A DNA stretch of 64,000 nucleotides from contig NZ_CVTD020000024.1 in assembly GCF_002904165.1 (NCBI RefSeq), positions 1-64,000 of the forward strand, given 5' to 3'. This document shows positions 8,692-17,643 of this stretch, piece by piece (position 1 is the stretch's first letter; each line of letters starts with the position of its first letter). Position numbers and translations under genes: made by a program. Below the pieces are notes generated by a model, which saw only the letters and a program-made list of their open reading frames with translations, was not told the DNA's origin and made no database searches. This DNA is from Herbinix hemicellulosilytica (GTDB taxonomy: Bacteria > Bacillota > Clostridia > Lachnospirales > Lachnospiraceae).

Positions 8692-9051
8692 TTATCTGAC
8701 CGTTGCCCCAAAAGGCATTAGGGCAAGTTTTGCTATTTTAAAATGCTGAAGCCCGAAAGGTATTCCTACAATCGTAAGGCACAAGAGCAGCCCGAATGCT
8801 GCAGATTCTATTGCAAGAGGTATTCCGGTTATTAATAACCAAATTATATTTAAAAGCAGGGACCCGGCTCCACCACCGTATACCACTTCCTTGCCGAAAG
8901 GAAAGAAGCATAATCCCGCAAATTTAAAACACTGAACACCAATCGGTATACCGATTATGGTAAGGCACCAAAAACATCCGGCCAATAACCAGCTTAATCC
9001 GCTTACAAATCCGCCGCATATAAACCAGATAATATTACCTAGACATCCCAT
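8692..9051 (-). CDS. YccF domain-containing membrane protein
   Basis: 119 aa with two copies of the YccF (DUF307) repeat, each ending in a short GIP-containing motif (LTIIGIPIGVQCFKFA and LTIVGIPFGLQHFKIA). Four hydrophobic segments are expected. The function of YccF proteins is not established. The ATG follows GGAGGT. It is first of a two-gene unit with the membrane protein at 8148-8675. Confidence 0.85.
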   Translation of the reverse strand: MGCLGNIIWFICGGFVSGLSWLLAGCFWCLTIIGIPIGVQCFKFAGLCFFPFGKEVVYGGGAGSLLLNIIWLLITGIPLAIESAAFGLLLCLTIVGIPFGLQHFKIAKLALMPFGATVR

Positions 9052-9201
9052 TTAAAGACCTCCGAAAAATTAAAAATAAAAATAATTCTGCAGTATGGCT
9101 TTAAGCCAAACGCCATTGCCATACATTTTTATGTAATTGTATAACTACAAGATTAAAAAACGGATAAAAGATACGGGTTTTATATTAAAAAATGCTTATA
9201 A

Positions 9202-9834
9202 TTATCCCACAACTCCAAGCAACTTTTGGCCGAAATAATCCAAAGCTTCATTTACGGCCTTAAGATCATATATGTTTCTCTCAATAAAAAATTTAACAAC
9301 CAAATCCGCCGTATCACTGTTTGACAGCGAATATCCGGCTAGTCGAAGCAAATCCTGAGTTTCTTCCAAAGTAAGTTCCAGGGCTATACATAAAGCTATA
9401 GCTGTAGTTTTCTTTGGGCTGTAGTATTTGTCACAGCGGATTTTTGAAAAATGCCTCCGGTCTATGCCTGCTTTTTTATAAATTTCGGCGTCCGTAAGCC
9501 CCGACCTGTCAATATACCTTAAGAGTTTTGTTGTAAAGGTATCTTCACTTTTTTCTTTATTAATATAATTTTCCAATTCATTTTCTGTTAAGACCGGACA
9601 GGATTCTTCCTTTTTTTCTTCTTTTTTGGAAGCTGCTTTTTTTCTGAACAGGCCAAACGGCAAATTGTCTGTTTTTGAGCTTTCTGATTTATCAATATTT
9701 TCCGGCGAATCTTTCTTTACGTTTTTCATTGGCTTTATATAATCATATTTTACGCCGGCCTCTCTTACAAAAATATCTGTATTTTTATGTTTATCTAAAT
9801 ATAAGGTCAATTCATATAGCAACCGTTTATCCAT
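9202..9834 (-). CDS. HTH-like protein with charged linker, divergent from a VWA protein
   Basis: 210 aa. The N-terminal 35 residues form a small helical unit. Residues about 35-85 are a charged, low-complexity linker rich in Lys, Glu and Ser. The C-terminal part (SGLTDAEIYKKAGIDRRHFSKIRC and onward) looks like a helix-turn-helix of the XRE type. The exact family is not clear to me. It is transcribed away from the VWA gene at 9948 and the two share a 113-bp control region. A small 7-bp hairpin (GTCGCCT/AGGCGAC) lies in its leader. Confidence 0.6.
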   Translation of the reverse strand: MDKRLLYELTLYLDKHKNTDIFVREAGVKYDYIKPMKNVKKDSPENIDKSESSKTDNLPFGLFRKKAASKKEEKKEESCPVLTENELENYINKEKSEDTFTTKLLRYIDRSGLTDAEIYKKAGIDRRHFSKIRCDKYYSPKKTTAIALCIALELTLEETQDLLRLAGYSLSNSDTADLVVKFFIERNIYDLKAVNEALDYFGQKLLGVVG

Positions 9835-9863
9835 AATACCTCCCGTATCCGTAAAATGTCGCC

Positions 9864-9880
9864 TGGCAGGCGACCATTTA
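9864..9880 (-). promoter_or_regulatory. Short hairpin in the leader of the 9202-9834 gene
   Basis: GTCGCCT, a 3-nt loop and AGGCGAC form a GC-rich 17-nt hairpin between the divergent HTH-like and VWA genes. It could be an operator or a leader hairpin. Reading on the plus strand it is followed by a T-rich stretch, but no plus-strand gene ends before it. Confidence 0.35.
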
Positions 9881-9947
9881 TATTTTTTTATATATATAAT
9901 TATACCATAAAACAGCTATTAGTAAAAATTAGAAAGGATGATGCTAT

Positions 9948-10571
9948 ATGAATAAAAACTTGACCGAATTAGTCTTTTTGTTGGATCGAAGCGGATCCAT
10001 GACGGGCCTGGAAGCCGATATTATAGGAGGTTTTAACAGTTTTATTCAAAGACAATGCAGTTTGGGCAAAACCAATCTGACAACCATATTATTTGACAGC
10101 AAATATGAAATTCTGCATAATGGCGTCGATGCCGGTACTGTGACCCTGACAGAAAAAGATTTCTTTACCCGCAGTACAACCGCCCTTTTGGATGCAATCG
10201 GCAGAGCTATCCTTGACGTCAACTTCAGGCTTTCACAATTGGATAAAGAAAATTATCCCGGAAAGGTTATATTTATTATAACAACCAACGACCAGGAAAA
10301 TTACAGTACTGAGTATACATATGAAAAAATCAAGCATTTAATCGACCGTCAGAAAGAACTGTATAACTGGAAATTTATTTTTACGGGAACCAATATGGAT
10401 CTTATTAAAGAAAGTCAAAAATTGGGCATCCATCCTTCCATGTCTTTTATTTTTCAGGCTTCAAGTAAGGGTATAAAGCAAATGTATCAAAAGATCGATC
10501 ATATAGTCAGTGAACTTAGATTGGATCAGTTCAGAAGCGATAAGGACGATTTGTCCATGCATAATTTGTAA
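9948..10571 (+). CDS. von Willebrand factor A domain protein
   Basis: 207 aa, essentially a single VWA domain. The metal-ion-dependent adhesion site is seen as FLLDRSGSM at residues about 10-18, a central threonine (FTRSTTALLDAIG) and the acidic TTNDQEN loop. No signal peptide or membrane segment, so it is cytosolic. Cytosolic VWA proteins often act as scaffolds with AAA+ or regulatory partners, but none is adjacent; the divergent HTH-like gene at 9202 is the only candidate partner. AAAGGATG precedes the ATG. Confidence 0.85.
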   Translation: MNKNLTELVFLLDRSGSMTGLEADIIGGFNSFIQRQCSLGKTNLTTILFDSKYEILHNGVDAGTVTLTEKDFFTRSTTALLDAIGRAILDVNFRLSQLDKENYPGKVIFIITTNDQENYSTEYTYEKIKHLIDRQKELYNWKFIFTGTNMDLIKESQKLGIHPSMSFIFQASSKGIKQMYQKIDHIVSELRLDQFRSDKDDLSMHNL

Positions 10572-10650
10572 TTATTCGTTTTACTTGAAGGGCAGGTTGA
10601 TACTGCCTGTATCGCATTAAAATACTATGTCTTTATTATTCTACTTTCGC

Positions 10651-10674
10651 TTATCCGGACTATATGGCGGATAA
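10651..10674. terminator. Hairpin between convergent VWA and AlkD-like genes
   Basis: TTATCCG (10651-10657) pairs with CGGATAA (10668-10674) around a 10-nt loop, just beyond the stop of the minus-strand AlkD-like gene. It probably serves one or both converging units, although the flanking T-runs are poor. Confidence 0.45.
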
Positions 10675-10676
10675 AC

Positions 10677-11363
10677 TTAACTTCTTGGCCTTTTAAGGAC
10701 TTTTAACATATCTTTTGTTGATTTATCTACGCAGCGGGATTCTATTATTTTTTGAATCCCTTTATTGTGTGTAAAATCATCCAGCCGGTTATTCTTTATA
10801 TATGCCAGGGTTATGTCAGGCTGTTTTACAAAATAAGCAGATATAGCCCAGGCAATCGCCATCTTTACGTAATATCCCTCATGCTTAATTCTGTCAAAAT
10901 GTTCAAAAGCTTTAGGAGCATATATTTCATCAATAAAATAATTAATTATCATCACTATGCCAAAACGAATTTCAAACTCCTTTAGAGAGTGAAGATAAGG
11001 CTGCAGAAAATCCCATACCTTTTCTTTATATAACTTTGTAATTTTTAGACCGGCACAAAAGCTGTCACATATAGCCCAGTTGTCAATAAGTGGTATAAAA
11101 TTACCTGCCAGTTTCAGAACTTCGTCAATATCCGCTTTTATATATCCGATTACCATACCCTGAAGCATTTTTTCCTCGTAAGTTTCGGATGATGCTTCAT
11201 TAAAGTAACTGATGTAATCACCTTTTGCAATGTCTTTTGCAATCTTTCTAAGAACGGGAAGCCTTACCCCCAGAATATTTTCTGCTCCTGGTGTTATTGA
11301 TGATGTAAACATTCTATATTTTTCATCCGCCAGTTTAATTAATTGTTCTTTTATAGCTGACAT
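10677..11363 (-). CDS. DNA alkylation repair protein, AlkD-like
   Basis: 228 aa. AlkD-family proteins are HEAT-repeat DNA glycosylases that remove alkylated bases. The N-terminal pattern NILGVRLPVLRKIAKDIAKGDY, the central LIDNWAICDSFC and the later RFGIVMIINYFID and HNKGIQKIIESR match the DNA alkylation repair family, and the length fits. It is downstream of the Crp/Fnr gene with a 23-bp gap, so co-transcription is likely. The exact lesion specificity cannot be judged from sequence. Confidence 0.85.
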   Translation of the reverse strand: MSAIKEQLIKLADEKYRMFTSSITPGAENILGVRLPVLRKIAKDIAKGDYISYFNEASSETYEEKMLQGMVIGYIKADIDEVLKLAGNFIPLIDNWAICDSFCAGLKITKLYKEKVWDFLQPYLHSLKEFEIRFGIVMIINYFIDEIYAPKAFEHFDRIKHEGYYVKMAIAWAISAYFVKQPDITLAYIKNNRLDDFTHNKGIQKIIESRCVDKSTKDMLKVLKRPRS

Positions 11364-11386
11364 TCCGTGACCTCTTCCTTTGATTA

Positions 11387-12061
11387 TTAATATTCCGTCA
11401 GATTTTTAAGTTTTTTCCTGTCGGTCAGGCAAATTATACCTCTGTTCAAATTTACCATTCCTTCATTTTGAAAATATTTGAGCATTCGAGTTATTACTTC
11501 TCTTGCGGTTCCCAGATGGTTGGCAATCTTTTCATGAGTAATTGCAAGACAATCTGTACCGTCTATACTCGATTGCTCCAATAAAAATATTGCCAGTCTT
11601 TTATCCAGGGTCATAAACAATGTTTGCTCCAAAATCCACATTACTTCCGAAAAACGCATGGCCATAAGCTCATTTGTATATGCCTGAACTGCCAGTGATT
11701 CCTTAGAAAGTTTATCATATGTGGAAGTTGGGATAAGATAAGCATCTGTATCTTTTTCGGCCTCTATATATATATCAAATTTTATATTTTTCAAAATACA
11801 AGAAGCGGAAAAAATACATACATCACCTTTAAAAAGGCGGTATAGGGTTATCTCTTTTCCATTTTCTGATACAATAAAAGCCCTGACCTGACCCCTTTTA
11901 AGAAGAAAAAGCCCGGAACAGTTATTTGCCCCGTTTAACAATGCTTCTCCTTTTTTAAAATGTTTTTCTACAGCAGACTGAATTATCAATTCTTTTTGAT
12001 TTTCGGTCAGAGCATCCCAAAATTTTAAATTTTCCTGAAAATACGTATTTTTTACAATCAC
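11387..12061 (-). CDS. Crp/Fnr-family transcriptional regulator
   Basis: 224 aa if the GTG at 12061 is used; this gives the usual family length and has GGGGTG 8 nt upstream. The frame is open to 12178, but that longer reading would run through a hairpin (12157-12213). Residues about 20-130 form the cyclic-nucleotide-type beta-barrel sensor. The C-terminal winged helix has ITHEKIANHLGTAREVITRML as recognition region. No N-terminal cysteine cluster like that of Fnr is present. It sits next to desulfoferrodoxin and thioredoxin genes, suggesting a redox or oxygen-stress role. Confidence 0.85.
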   Translation of the reverse strand: MIVKNTYFQENLKFWDALTENQKELIIQSAVEKHFKKGEALLNGANNCSGLFLLKRGQVRAFIVSENGKEITLYRLFKGDVCIFSASCILKNIKFDIYIEAEKDTDAYLIPTSTYDKLSKESLAVQAYTNELMAMRFSEVMWILEQTLFMTLDKRLAIFLLEQSSIDGTDCLAITHEKIANHLGTAREVITRMLKYFQNEGMVNLNRGIICLTDRKKLKNLTEY

Positions 12062-12156
12062 TGCAAGCACCCCATATTTATTATAATGCACTTTCTTGCC
12101 AAAATCCATAAAAAGTGAGTAAAACATATAGCCATATCCGGCCCGCACAAAAATAT

Positions 12157-12213
12157 AAGGATACATAGATACAACCAATCACTTATCTGATTTGGTTATA
12201 CCTGTGTATCCTT
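12157..12213 (-). terminator. Long hairpin between desulfoferrodoxin and crp-like genes
   Basis: A 22-nt stem (12157-12178 with 12192-12213, three imperfect pairs) with a 13-nt loop. On the minus strand it follows the desulfoferrodoxin stop by about 80 bp and is followed by TTATATTTTT. It contains AGGTATAACC (minus strand), a motif repeated in other intergenic hairpins of this window. Confidence 0.6.
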
Positions 12214-12290
12214 GTACATTCTATGAACTGACTCTTAGGGTATATACATATTTATTAAGTTTTAAAGCAACTCAATCTTGATTTTCTTTA

Positions 12291-12674
12291 TTATTTTAAT
12301 TCTTTTTTCCACAAGCCGTGAAGATTGCAATATTCATATACAGCAATTAATTCATCATCTTCCAGTGTAAATACGGCTTTTGGCTCCTCGCCCGGCTCCA
12401 GATTCTTTCTCTGGCATCCCTTCTTGGTAAGAAGATAAATCCACATGATGTAGTGTTTCTCTTCCATGGGATGGGCTACTTCTCCCACCTGAACCTTAAC
12501 TATATTTCCATCTACAGATACACTGGGTACATGCTTTTCCTTTGAAGCATCAACAGTATTGGCTACAAGTTCTTCCATTTCCTCATCACAACATACGGGA
12601 ACTACTCCGGAATCATAAATTTTTTCTACGATATTTCCGCAGTGTTTACATCTAAAAAACTTTGGTTCTTTCAT
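12291..12674 (-). CDS. dfx: Desulfoferrodoxin (superoxide reductase)
   Basis: 127 aa, a full-length two-iron form. The N-terminal desulforedoxin centre has CKHC (Cys9, 12) and a CC pair (28, 29). The catalytic centre II ligands are visible as EKHVP, VAHPM, EKHYI and the C-terminal CNLHG. It reduces superoxide to peroxide in the cytosol of anaerobes without making oxygen. The ATG follows AGGAGG. It sits between thioredoxin and the Crp/Fnr gene, all on the minus strand. Confidence 0.96.
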   Translation of the reverse strand: MKEPKFFRCKHCGNIVEKIYDSGVVPVCCDEEMEELVANTVDASKEKHVPSVSVDGNIVKVQVGEVAHPMEEKHYIMWIYLLTKKGCQRKNLEPGEEPKAVFTLEDDELIAVYEYCNLHGLWKKELK

Positions 12675-12761
12675 GGAAAATCCTCCTATCCATAATAATA
12701 ATGATAACTACTACTATATACCATTATAACCCTCTGATGTGATATAGTCAATTATATAATA

Positions 12762-13073
12762 CTATACCTGAAGCATTTTTAATATTTCTTTTTTTGGCCT
12801 GGCACCGACAGCCATAGCCGCAACCTTGCCTTCTTTTAAGACCATTAAAGTCGGAATACTCATGATTTTAAATTGTGCGGCCAATTCTCTTTCTTCATCA
12901 ATATTGACCTTTCCCACCTTGATATTTTCATTTTCCATTGCTATTTCTTCGATTGCCGGAGAAACCATTCTGCATGGCCCACACCATGCTGCCCAAAAAT
13001 CTAATAACACCGGTTTGTCTGACTTTAAAACTTCTTCTTCAAAATTATTCTTTGTTATCTTAATGGATGCCAT
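12762..13073 (-). CDS. trxA: Thioredoxin
   Basis: 103 aa, a complete single-domain thioredoxin with the active site FWAAWCGPCRM and the cis-proline loop SIPTLMV. It is a cytosolic dithiol reductant. Ribosome site AAGGAGG. No thioredoxin reductase is adjacent. The upstream region has two palindromes (13093-13116 and 13135-13149) that could be operators. Confidence 0.95.
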   Translation of the reverse strand: MASIKITKNNFEEEVLKSDKPVLLDFWAAWCGPCRMVSPAIEEIAMENENIKVGKVNIDEERELAAQFKIMSIPTLMVLKEGKVAAMAVGARPKKEILKMLQV

Positions 13074-13092
13074 CCTAATTCCTCCTTATTGC

Positions 13093-13149
13093 TGTTATGA
13101 TAACCCTACCATAACACAATACGGGAAATTAGTCTGTGATGTTATCACA
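13093..13149 (-). promoter_or_regulatory. Candidate regulated promoter of trxA
   Basis: TGTGAT-GTT-ATCACA (13135-13149) is a perfect interrupted palindrome of Crp/Fnr type. A -10-like TATGGT lies at 13113-13108 (minus strand) and would put the start near 13101, about 41 nt from the palindrome centre. No good -35 is present, as expected for an activated promoter. A second inverted repeat TGTTATG/CATAACA (13093-13099, 13110-13116) overlaps it. This is an inference from spacing only. Confidence 0.4.
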
Positions 13150-13245
13150 AAATCACCATTTTTTTATTATTTGTTTCCTTTTGTCAATTTTTTTATTATT
13201 AGAATCAATTATTTGTATTATTTATCCAGTCCTAAGCTGACATTA

Positions 13246-14538
13246 TTAAAAGAATCCATGTAATTTCCTCCGTTTTTCAATATAATATTTAGAATTGATA
13301 ACAAGCCACATCTGATTAAAAAAATACATAACATTCCAAATTCCTATACTATTTAATCTGTTTTCCTCCATAAATAATAAAATAGCCTCAATTCCACGGG
13401 CATCTCTAAATCTTACAATATATTCGTAATCTGAGAAATATTGAAAATAAGATGCCCTTGATACTTCATCAAACAATATTTGTGCACCATGTTCCCTTGC
13501 CAAGTCTATAGCCGCATCATAGGTGATGGATTGCCCCGTAGTTAATCCCTCAATATAGGGCAATCTCCATATATAGCCTATGGTCGAAATACCAAAGTTA
13601 ATATCCTGCGGGGAGATACGGCTGGTTATTGCTTTCATTAAATTATCAATAGTATCATATGCTAAAACAGCAGGTGAAATATAGCTTAGGCCCCAATCAT
13701 AGGTAATCATAGTTATATTATCCACGTATTTTTCCAGCTGCTCATATTCTAAATCATCATATTCCACATTAAGCAATAATTCAAAAACATTAAATGCAAG
13801 AGTTATAAAAGTACGAAACCCTTCAGACCTTAAGCGAGTCGAAAGTTTTTTGATAAATTCCACATATAGCGATCGGTCTTCAGGCTTATTATAGTGGGCA
13901 GAAAAATTTACACCGTAATATCCCTTCCTGTACAATAAAGCAATAATATTGCTAATCAGCATATCCTGCAAATCTGTGTTCTCCAATAAATAATGAATCA
14001 TTTCAATTTCTTCCAAAGGATTATCATCCATGGCATTTAATATCATAACCGGTGCTACTCCGTATTGCTTTGCCGTTCGTATTAACTCTTCATCATCTAT
14101 ATTAAAAATTTCACCGTTAATATTATAATAATAAGAATATATGGAAAGATAAGTTAAAAATGGTAAGGTTTTTCGAAGAATATTCATAGCTATGAACGGA
14201 TAAGCATACCCGTTTGTTGTTAAAGTCCCGGTTTTTTCTCCTTCATATTTTATAACAATGTCTTCTCCCGGATAAATATATTTCCTTTCGGAAAGGTAGG
14301 GGTTGTTTCTCAACAGTTCAAAAATGGATATATTATGAGCCAAGGCGATACTTTCAAGAGTATCTCCATCCTGAATAGTATATATTATTTCAGGCATCAA
14401 AATAACCAGAGTTTCTCCTTCAACCAAATTATCGGTAGCGCGAATTCCGTTTTCTAAAATCAGCCTTTCTACAGAAATACCATAACGATCTGCAATTGAA
14501 TCGAGTGTTTCCCCCTGTTCCACTACATGGATAATCAT
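13246..14538 (-). CDS. LysM-GH18 spore-type protein with degenerate catalytic motif
   Basis: 430 aa from the ATG at 14538, with GGGGG 5 nt upstream; the ATG at 14550 lies before that site. Two LysM repeats (IIHVVEQGETLDSIADRYGIS and IYTIQDGDTLESIALAHNIS) precede a GH18 fold, the layout of YaaH/SleL spore cortex glucosaminidases. The position of the GH18 DxxDxDxE motif reads YYGVNFSAHYNKPED: the catalytic Glu is His and the preceding Asp is Ser. It probably binds peptidoglycan without hydrolysing it. No signal peptide, as is common for spore-coat LysM proteins. Confidence 0.85.
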   Translation of the reverse strand: MIIHVVEQGETLDSIADRYGISVERLILENGIRATDNLVEGETLVILMPEIIYTIQDGDTLESIALAHNISIFELLRNNPYLSERKYIYPGEDIVIKYEGEKTGTLTTNGYAYPFIAMNILRKTLPFLTYLSIYSYYYNINGEIFNIDDEELIRTAKQYGVAPVMILNAMDDNPLEEIEMIHYLLENTDLQDMLISNIIALLYRKGYYGVNFSAHYNKPEDRSLYVEFIKKLSTRLRSEGFRTFITLAFNVFELLLNVEYDDLEYEQLEKYVDNITMITYDWGLSYISPAVLAYDTIDNLMKAITSRISPQDINFGISTIGYIWRLPYIEGLTTGQSITYDAAIDLAREHGAQILFDEVSRASYFQYFSDYEYIVRFRDARGIEAILLFMEENRLNSIGIWNVMYFFNQMWLVINSKYYIEKRRKLHGFF

Positions 14539-14736
14539 AACAGCCCCCATAAACGTTTGCTTTTTTAATACCTATAATACTTTATATAACTCAAAGTAAT
14601 TTTATGTAAGGTTTAATTCAAATATGGAAATATAATTTTCTTTATTATATGATATTATAATTTTCTTGCCTTAATTACAAAAGTTAACGTTACCTTTTGT
14701 TTTATTTGAACTTCATTACCTCGAAGTAAAATAGCA

Positions 14737-14772
14737 AAAAGGAAGTGAAATAACAGAATTTCACTTCCTTTA
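14737..14772 (-). terminator. Terminator after uxuB
   Basis: A perfect 15-bp stem (14737-14751 with 14758-14772) with a 6-nt loop lies about 100 bp beyond the uxuB stop. On the minus strand it is followed by TTTTGC. The remaining stretch 14551-14736 should contain the promoter of the LysM-GH18 gene. Confidence 0.75.
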
Positions 14773-14873
14773 AAAGTCTAAAAAAGTTATTTTTGTATTT
14801 GAATTATCAAAAATCAATTATCTGCCGTCAAAATAGGTGCCAAGAATATAAAGCCCTGACAAATCATGCTACA

Positions 14874-16493
14874 TTATAAATATTTCTTTAGGGTTTTCCT
14901 AACAGCACCTTTTTCGGCAATTAATTCTTTAAACATTCCTTCAATTTTTTCTCCTAAACCGACCTGATACAGATTTACAGCAAAGATTTTATCGTTTGAT
15001 AAAATTGGTTTTAAAATATCCTTTTTAAGTTCCGTGTCACCCAGTTTTACGTCTTTCAGATAACCCTGCAATTCTTCCAGCAAGGGATCGGGGCTCGGAG
15101 TAAAGGGATTACCATTATCATCGATTCCCATCAGGTATCTGCACCAGCCGGCTATTGTCAAAGGTATATAAGTCAAGTCGGTAACCTTCAGGTTATTGCT
15201 GTTATAATAAGCTTTAATGGTTTCGCCGAACCGAATGGGTATCTTCTGGGATGTATCCGTAGCAATTCTTTGAGGGGCGTCAGGCATAAAGGGATTTGGA
15301 AGCCTAAGTTCCAAAACAGCCTTGATAAACTCCTGGGGGTCAAGTACTCCCGGATTTACCACTACAGGCATACCCTCATCGTACCCGATTTTGTAAACCA
15401 GCTTCTTAAGCTCGGGATCTCTCATTTCCTCCCAGATGGTTTTGTATGATAATAAACACCCAAATATAGCCAGGGCGGTATGAAGAGGGTTAAGACAAGT
15501 ACATACCTTCATTTTCTCCACTTTGTCTACCGTATTACGGTCCGTAAATATGATTCCCGCCCTATCAAGAGGAGGTCTTCCGTTGGGGAAAGTATCCTCA
15601 ATTACAAGGTATTCGGTTTCTTCGGCGTTTACAAAAGCAGCCGTATAGGTGTTTTTGGAGGTAATTATTATATCAGTATCCTCAAAGCCATCTTCCTTCA
15701 AAAGCTCCCTTACCTTATCATCAGGCCTTGGTGTTATCTTGTCTATCATGCTCCAGGGGAAGGCCACCTTATTTTTATTTCTAATGTAAGAAAGAAAACC
15801 TTCCTCTATAAAACCGTTTTCAACCCAATGCCTAGCATATGTCTCTACGGCTTCGTACAGCTTGTCCCCGTTATGGGAACAGTTATCCATACTTACCAGT
15901 GCCACAGGAAGTTCGGCAGGCTCTAAAGCATCTGCACCACCTTTGTATCTTTCATACATTAAGGCCGTTATTTTACCCATCAGATGCACAGGTTTTTCAT
16001 AGCCGTTTTTAAAATCATTTAATACAATACCAAGATATTCTCCGCTTGAATCCACCAAGCTGTACCCTTTTTCCGTAATCGTAAAGCTGACCATCTGCAA
16101 TGACGGCTTCCGGAAAATTTCTTTAAGCCGTTCCCATTCATCATCACGGTTTACATCGGCCACAATAGATTCAACAACACTTCCTATAACCTTCTTTTCA
16201 ATATTTCCGTCAGATTTCAAAACCACAAGAAGGCTCAAATCGTCAAAAGGCTTGTATGCTTTTTCTATTATTTCATAGTCAAAGCCTTCACTTACTATTA
16301 CGCCTTTGTCATAAATTCCTTCATTTATAATTTTCTGAAGAGCCGCCGCAGGAAAACCGCGAAAGATATTTCCTGCTCCAAAATGTATCCAGGTGGGGTT
16401 TTCTCTGGTAGTACTTCTTAATTTGTCTCTGTCATAATTAGGAAGCTCATATCCCTTTTCTTGCCATGAAGTATTATAATTTATCAGTTTCAT
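14874..16493 (-). CDS. uxuB: D-fructuronate reductase (mannonate oxidoreductase)
   Basis: 539 aa from the ATG at 16493; AAGGT lies 8 nt upstream. It belongs to the mannitol dehydrogenase family and reduces D-fructuronate to D-mannonate with NADH. The N-terminal nucleotide region reads WIHFGAGNIFRGF, and the catalytic region contains KVCTCLNPLHTALAIFGCLL, with Lys-x5-Asn-x2-His typical of this family. It lies 70 bp downstream of uxuA, whose product uses mannonate, so the two steps are consecutive. Confidence 0.93.
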   Translation of the reverse strand: MKLINYNTSWQEKGYELPNYDRDKLRSTTRENPTWIHFGAGNIFRGFPAAALQKIINEGIYDKGVIVSEGFDYEIIEKAYKPFDDLSLLVVLKSDGNIEKKVIGSVVESIVADVNRDDEWERLKEIFRKPSLQMVSFTITEKGYSLVDSSGEYLGIVLNDFKNGYEKPVHLMGKITALMYERYKGGADALEPAELPVALVSMDNCSHNGDKLYEAVETYARHWVENGFIEEGFLSYIRNKNKVAFPWSMIDKITPRPDDKVRELLKEDGFEDTDIIITSKNTYTAAFVNAEETEYLVIEDTFPNGRPPLDRAGIIFTDRNTVDKVEKMKVCTCLNPLHTALAIFGCLLSYKTIWEEMRDPELKKLVYKIGYDEGMPVVVNPGVLDPQEFIKAVLELRLPNPFMPDAPQRIATDTSQKIPIRFGETIKAYYNSNNLKVTDLTYIPLTIAGWCRYLMGIDDNGNPFTPSPDPLLEELQGYLKDVKLGDTELKKDILKPILSNDKIFAVNLYQVGLGEKIEGMFKELIAEKGAVRKTLKKYL

Positions 16494-16563
16494 TGCCAAC
16501 TACCTTTCCGGAAATAATTCTCACCGAGTATATTTTTATTAATATAAGTTAAAAACGCTATTA

Positions 16564-17643
16564 CTATTTTGATTTATCGCTTTTACGAATAGCTTCCCAC
16601 AATCCGTTAAAATATGCAACACCAAGGGCTCTGTCATAAAGACCGTATCCGGGTCTTGCTTCTTCTCCCCAAATCATTCTTCCGTGATCGGGGCGCAGTA
16701 CTCCGTCAAAACCTATATCATAAAGAGCCTTTGCTATTTCGTACATATCGAAATCGCCGTCGCTTGAAAGGTGGGAGCTTTCATGGAACACTCCGTCACA
16801 TTCATATTTAATGTTTCTGAAATGTACAAAATGTATTCTGTCTTTTATTTTCGGATTTCTTATAATTTCAGGCAAATTATTTTTCAGGTTGCTGCCTAAA
16901 GATCCGGTACACAAAGTAAATCCGTTATATATGCTGTCATTTAAAGCTGCTATTTCTTCCAGGGATTTTTCACTGGTTACAATTCTGGGCAGCCCAAATA
17001 CGCTCCATGCCGGATCGTCTGGATGGATAGCCATCTTAATCTGATATTTTTCACATACAGGCATAATGGCGTCCAGAAAATACTTAAGATTCTCCATACG
17101 CTTCTCTGCCGTTACGCCCTTATATTTTTCAAATAAATCCATAATCTCATCTCTGCGGTTGGGCTCCCAGCCGGGCAAGATAAAGCCTGCGCTCTCTTTT
17201 TCTACTCGCTCAAACATTTTCTCAGGCTTAATATCCTTAATTATGTTTTCATCATATGCCAGCACATACGAACCGTCCTCAAGTTCCTTGGCAAGATCGG
17301 TTCTTGTCCAGTCAAAGATTGGCATAAAATTATAGCAAACCAAATGGACGTCGGCTTTGCCCAGGTTTTCAAGGGAAATCTTATAGTTTTCAATATATTT
17401 TTCCCTCGTAGGCAGACCGATTTTTATATCCTCATGAATATTCACACTTTCTATACCTACCAGCTTCAGGCCTGCAGCCTCTACCTCATTCTTAAGTGCC
17501 AGAATGTCTTCCAATTTCCATGCCTCACCGGCAGGAACATCATGCAAAGAAGATACCACACCGGTAACACCCGGTATCTGTTTGATATACTCCAGTTTTA
17601 CGCTGTCATGTTTTTTCCCGAACCAACGCAATGTAATATCCAT
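16564..17643 (-). CDS. uxuA: Mannonate dehydratase
   Basis: 359 aa, full length. UxuA dehydrates D-mannonate to 2-keto-3-deoxy-gluconate. The N-terminal MDITLRWFGKKHDSVKLEYIKQIPGV and the C-terminal HFRNIKYE...DGDFDMYEIAKAL and RPDHGRMIWGEE segments, with their metal-binding His and Cys residues, are typical. It is just upstream of uxuB. The genes for uronate isomerase, KDG kinase and aldolase are not in this window. Confidence 0.96.
   Translation of the reverse strand: MDITLRWFGKKHDSVKLEYIKQIPGVTGVVSSLHDVPAGEAWKLEDILALKNEVEAAGLKLVGIESVNIHEDIKIGLPTREKYIENYKISLENLGKADVHLVCYNFMPIFDWTRTDLAKELEDGSYVLAYDENIIKDIKPEKMFERVEKESAGFILPGWEPNRRDEIMDLFEKYKGVTAEKRMENLKYFLDAIMPVCEKYQIKMAIHPDDPAWSVFGLPRIVTSEKSLEEIAALNDSIYNGFTLCTGSLGSNLKNNLPEIIRNPKIKDRIHFVHFRNIKYECDGVFHESSHLSSDGDFDMYEIAKALYDIGFDGVLRPDHGRMIWGEEARPGYGLYDRALGVAYFNGLWEAIRKSDKSK

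Noticed and set aside
12062-12178. Longer Crp/Fnr protein starting at 12178
   Set aside because: It would be 39 residues longer than the family and its start lies in a terminator-like hairpin.
15480-15926. 148-codon frame opposite uxuB
   Set aside because: Antisense to a well-supported enzyme, with no start signal and no recognisable motif.
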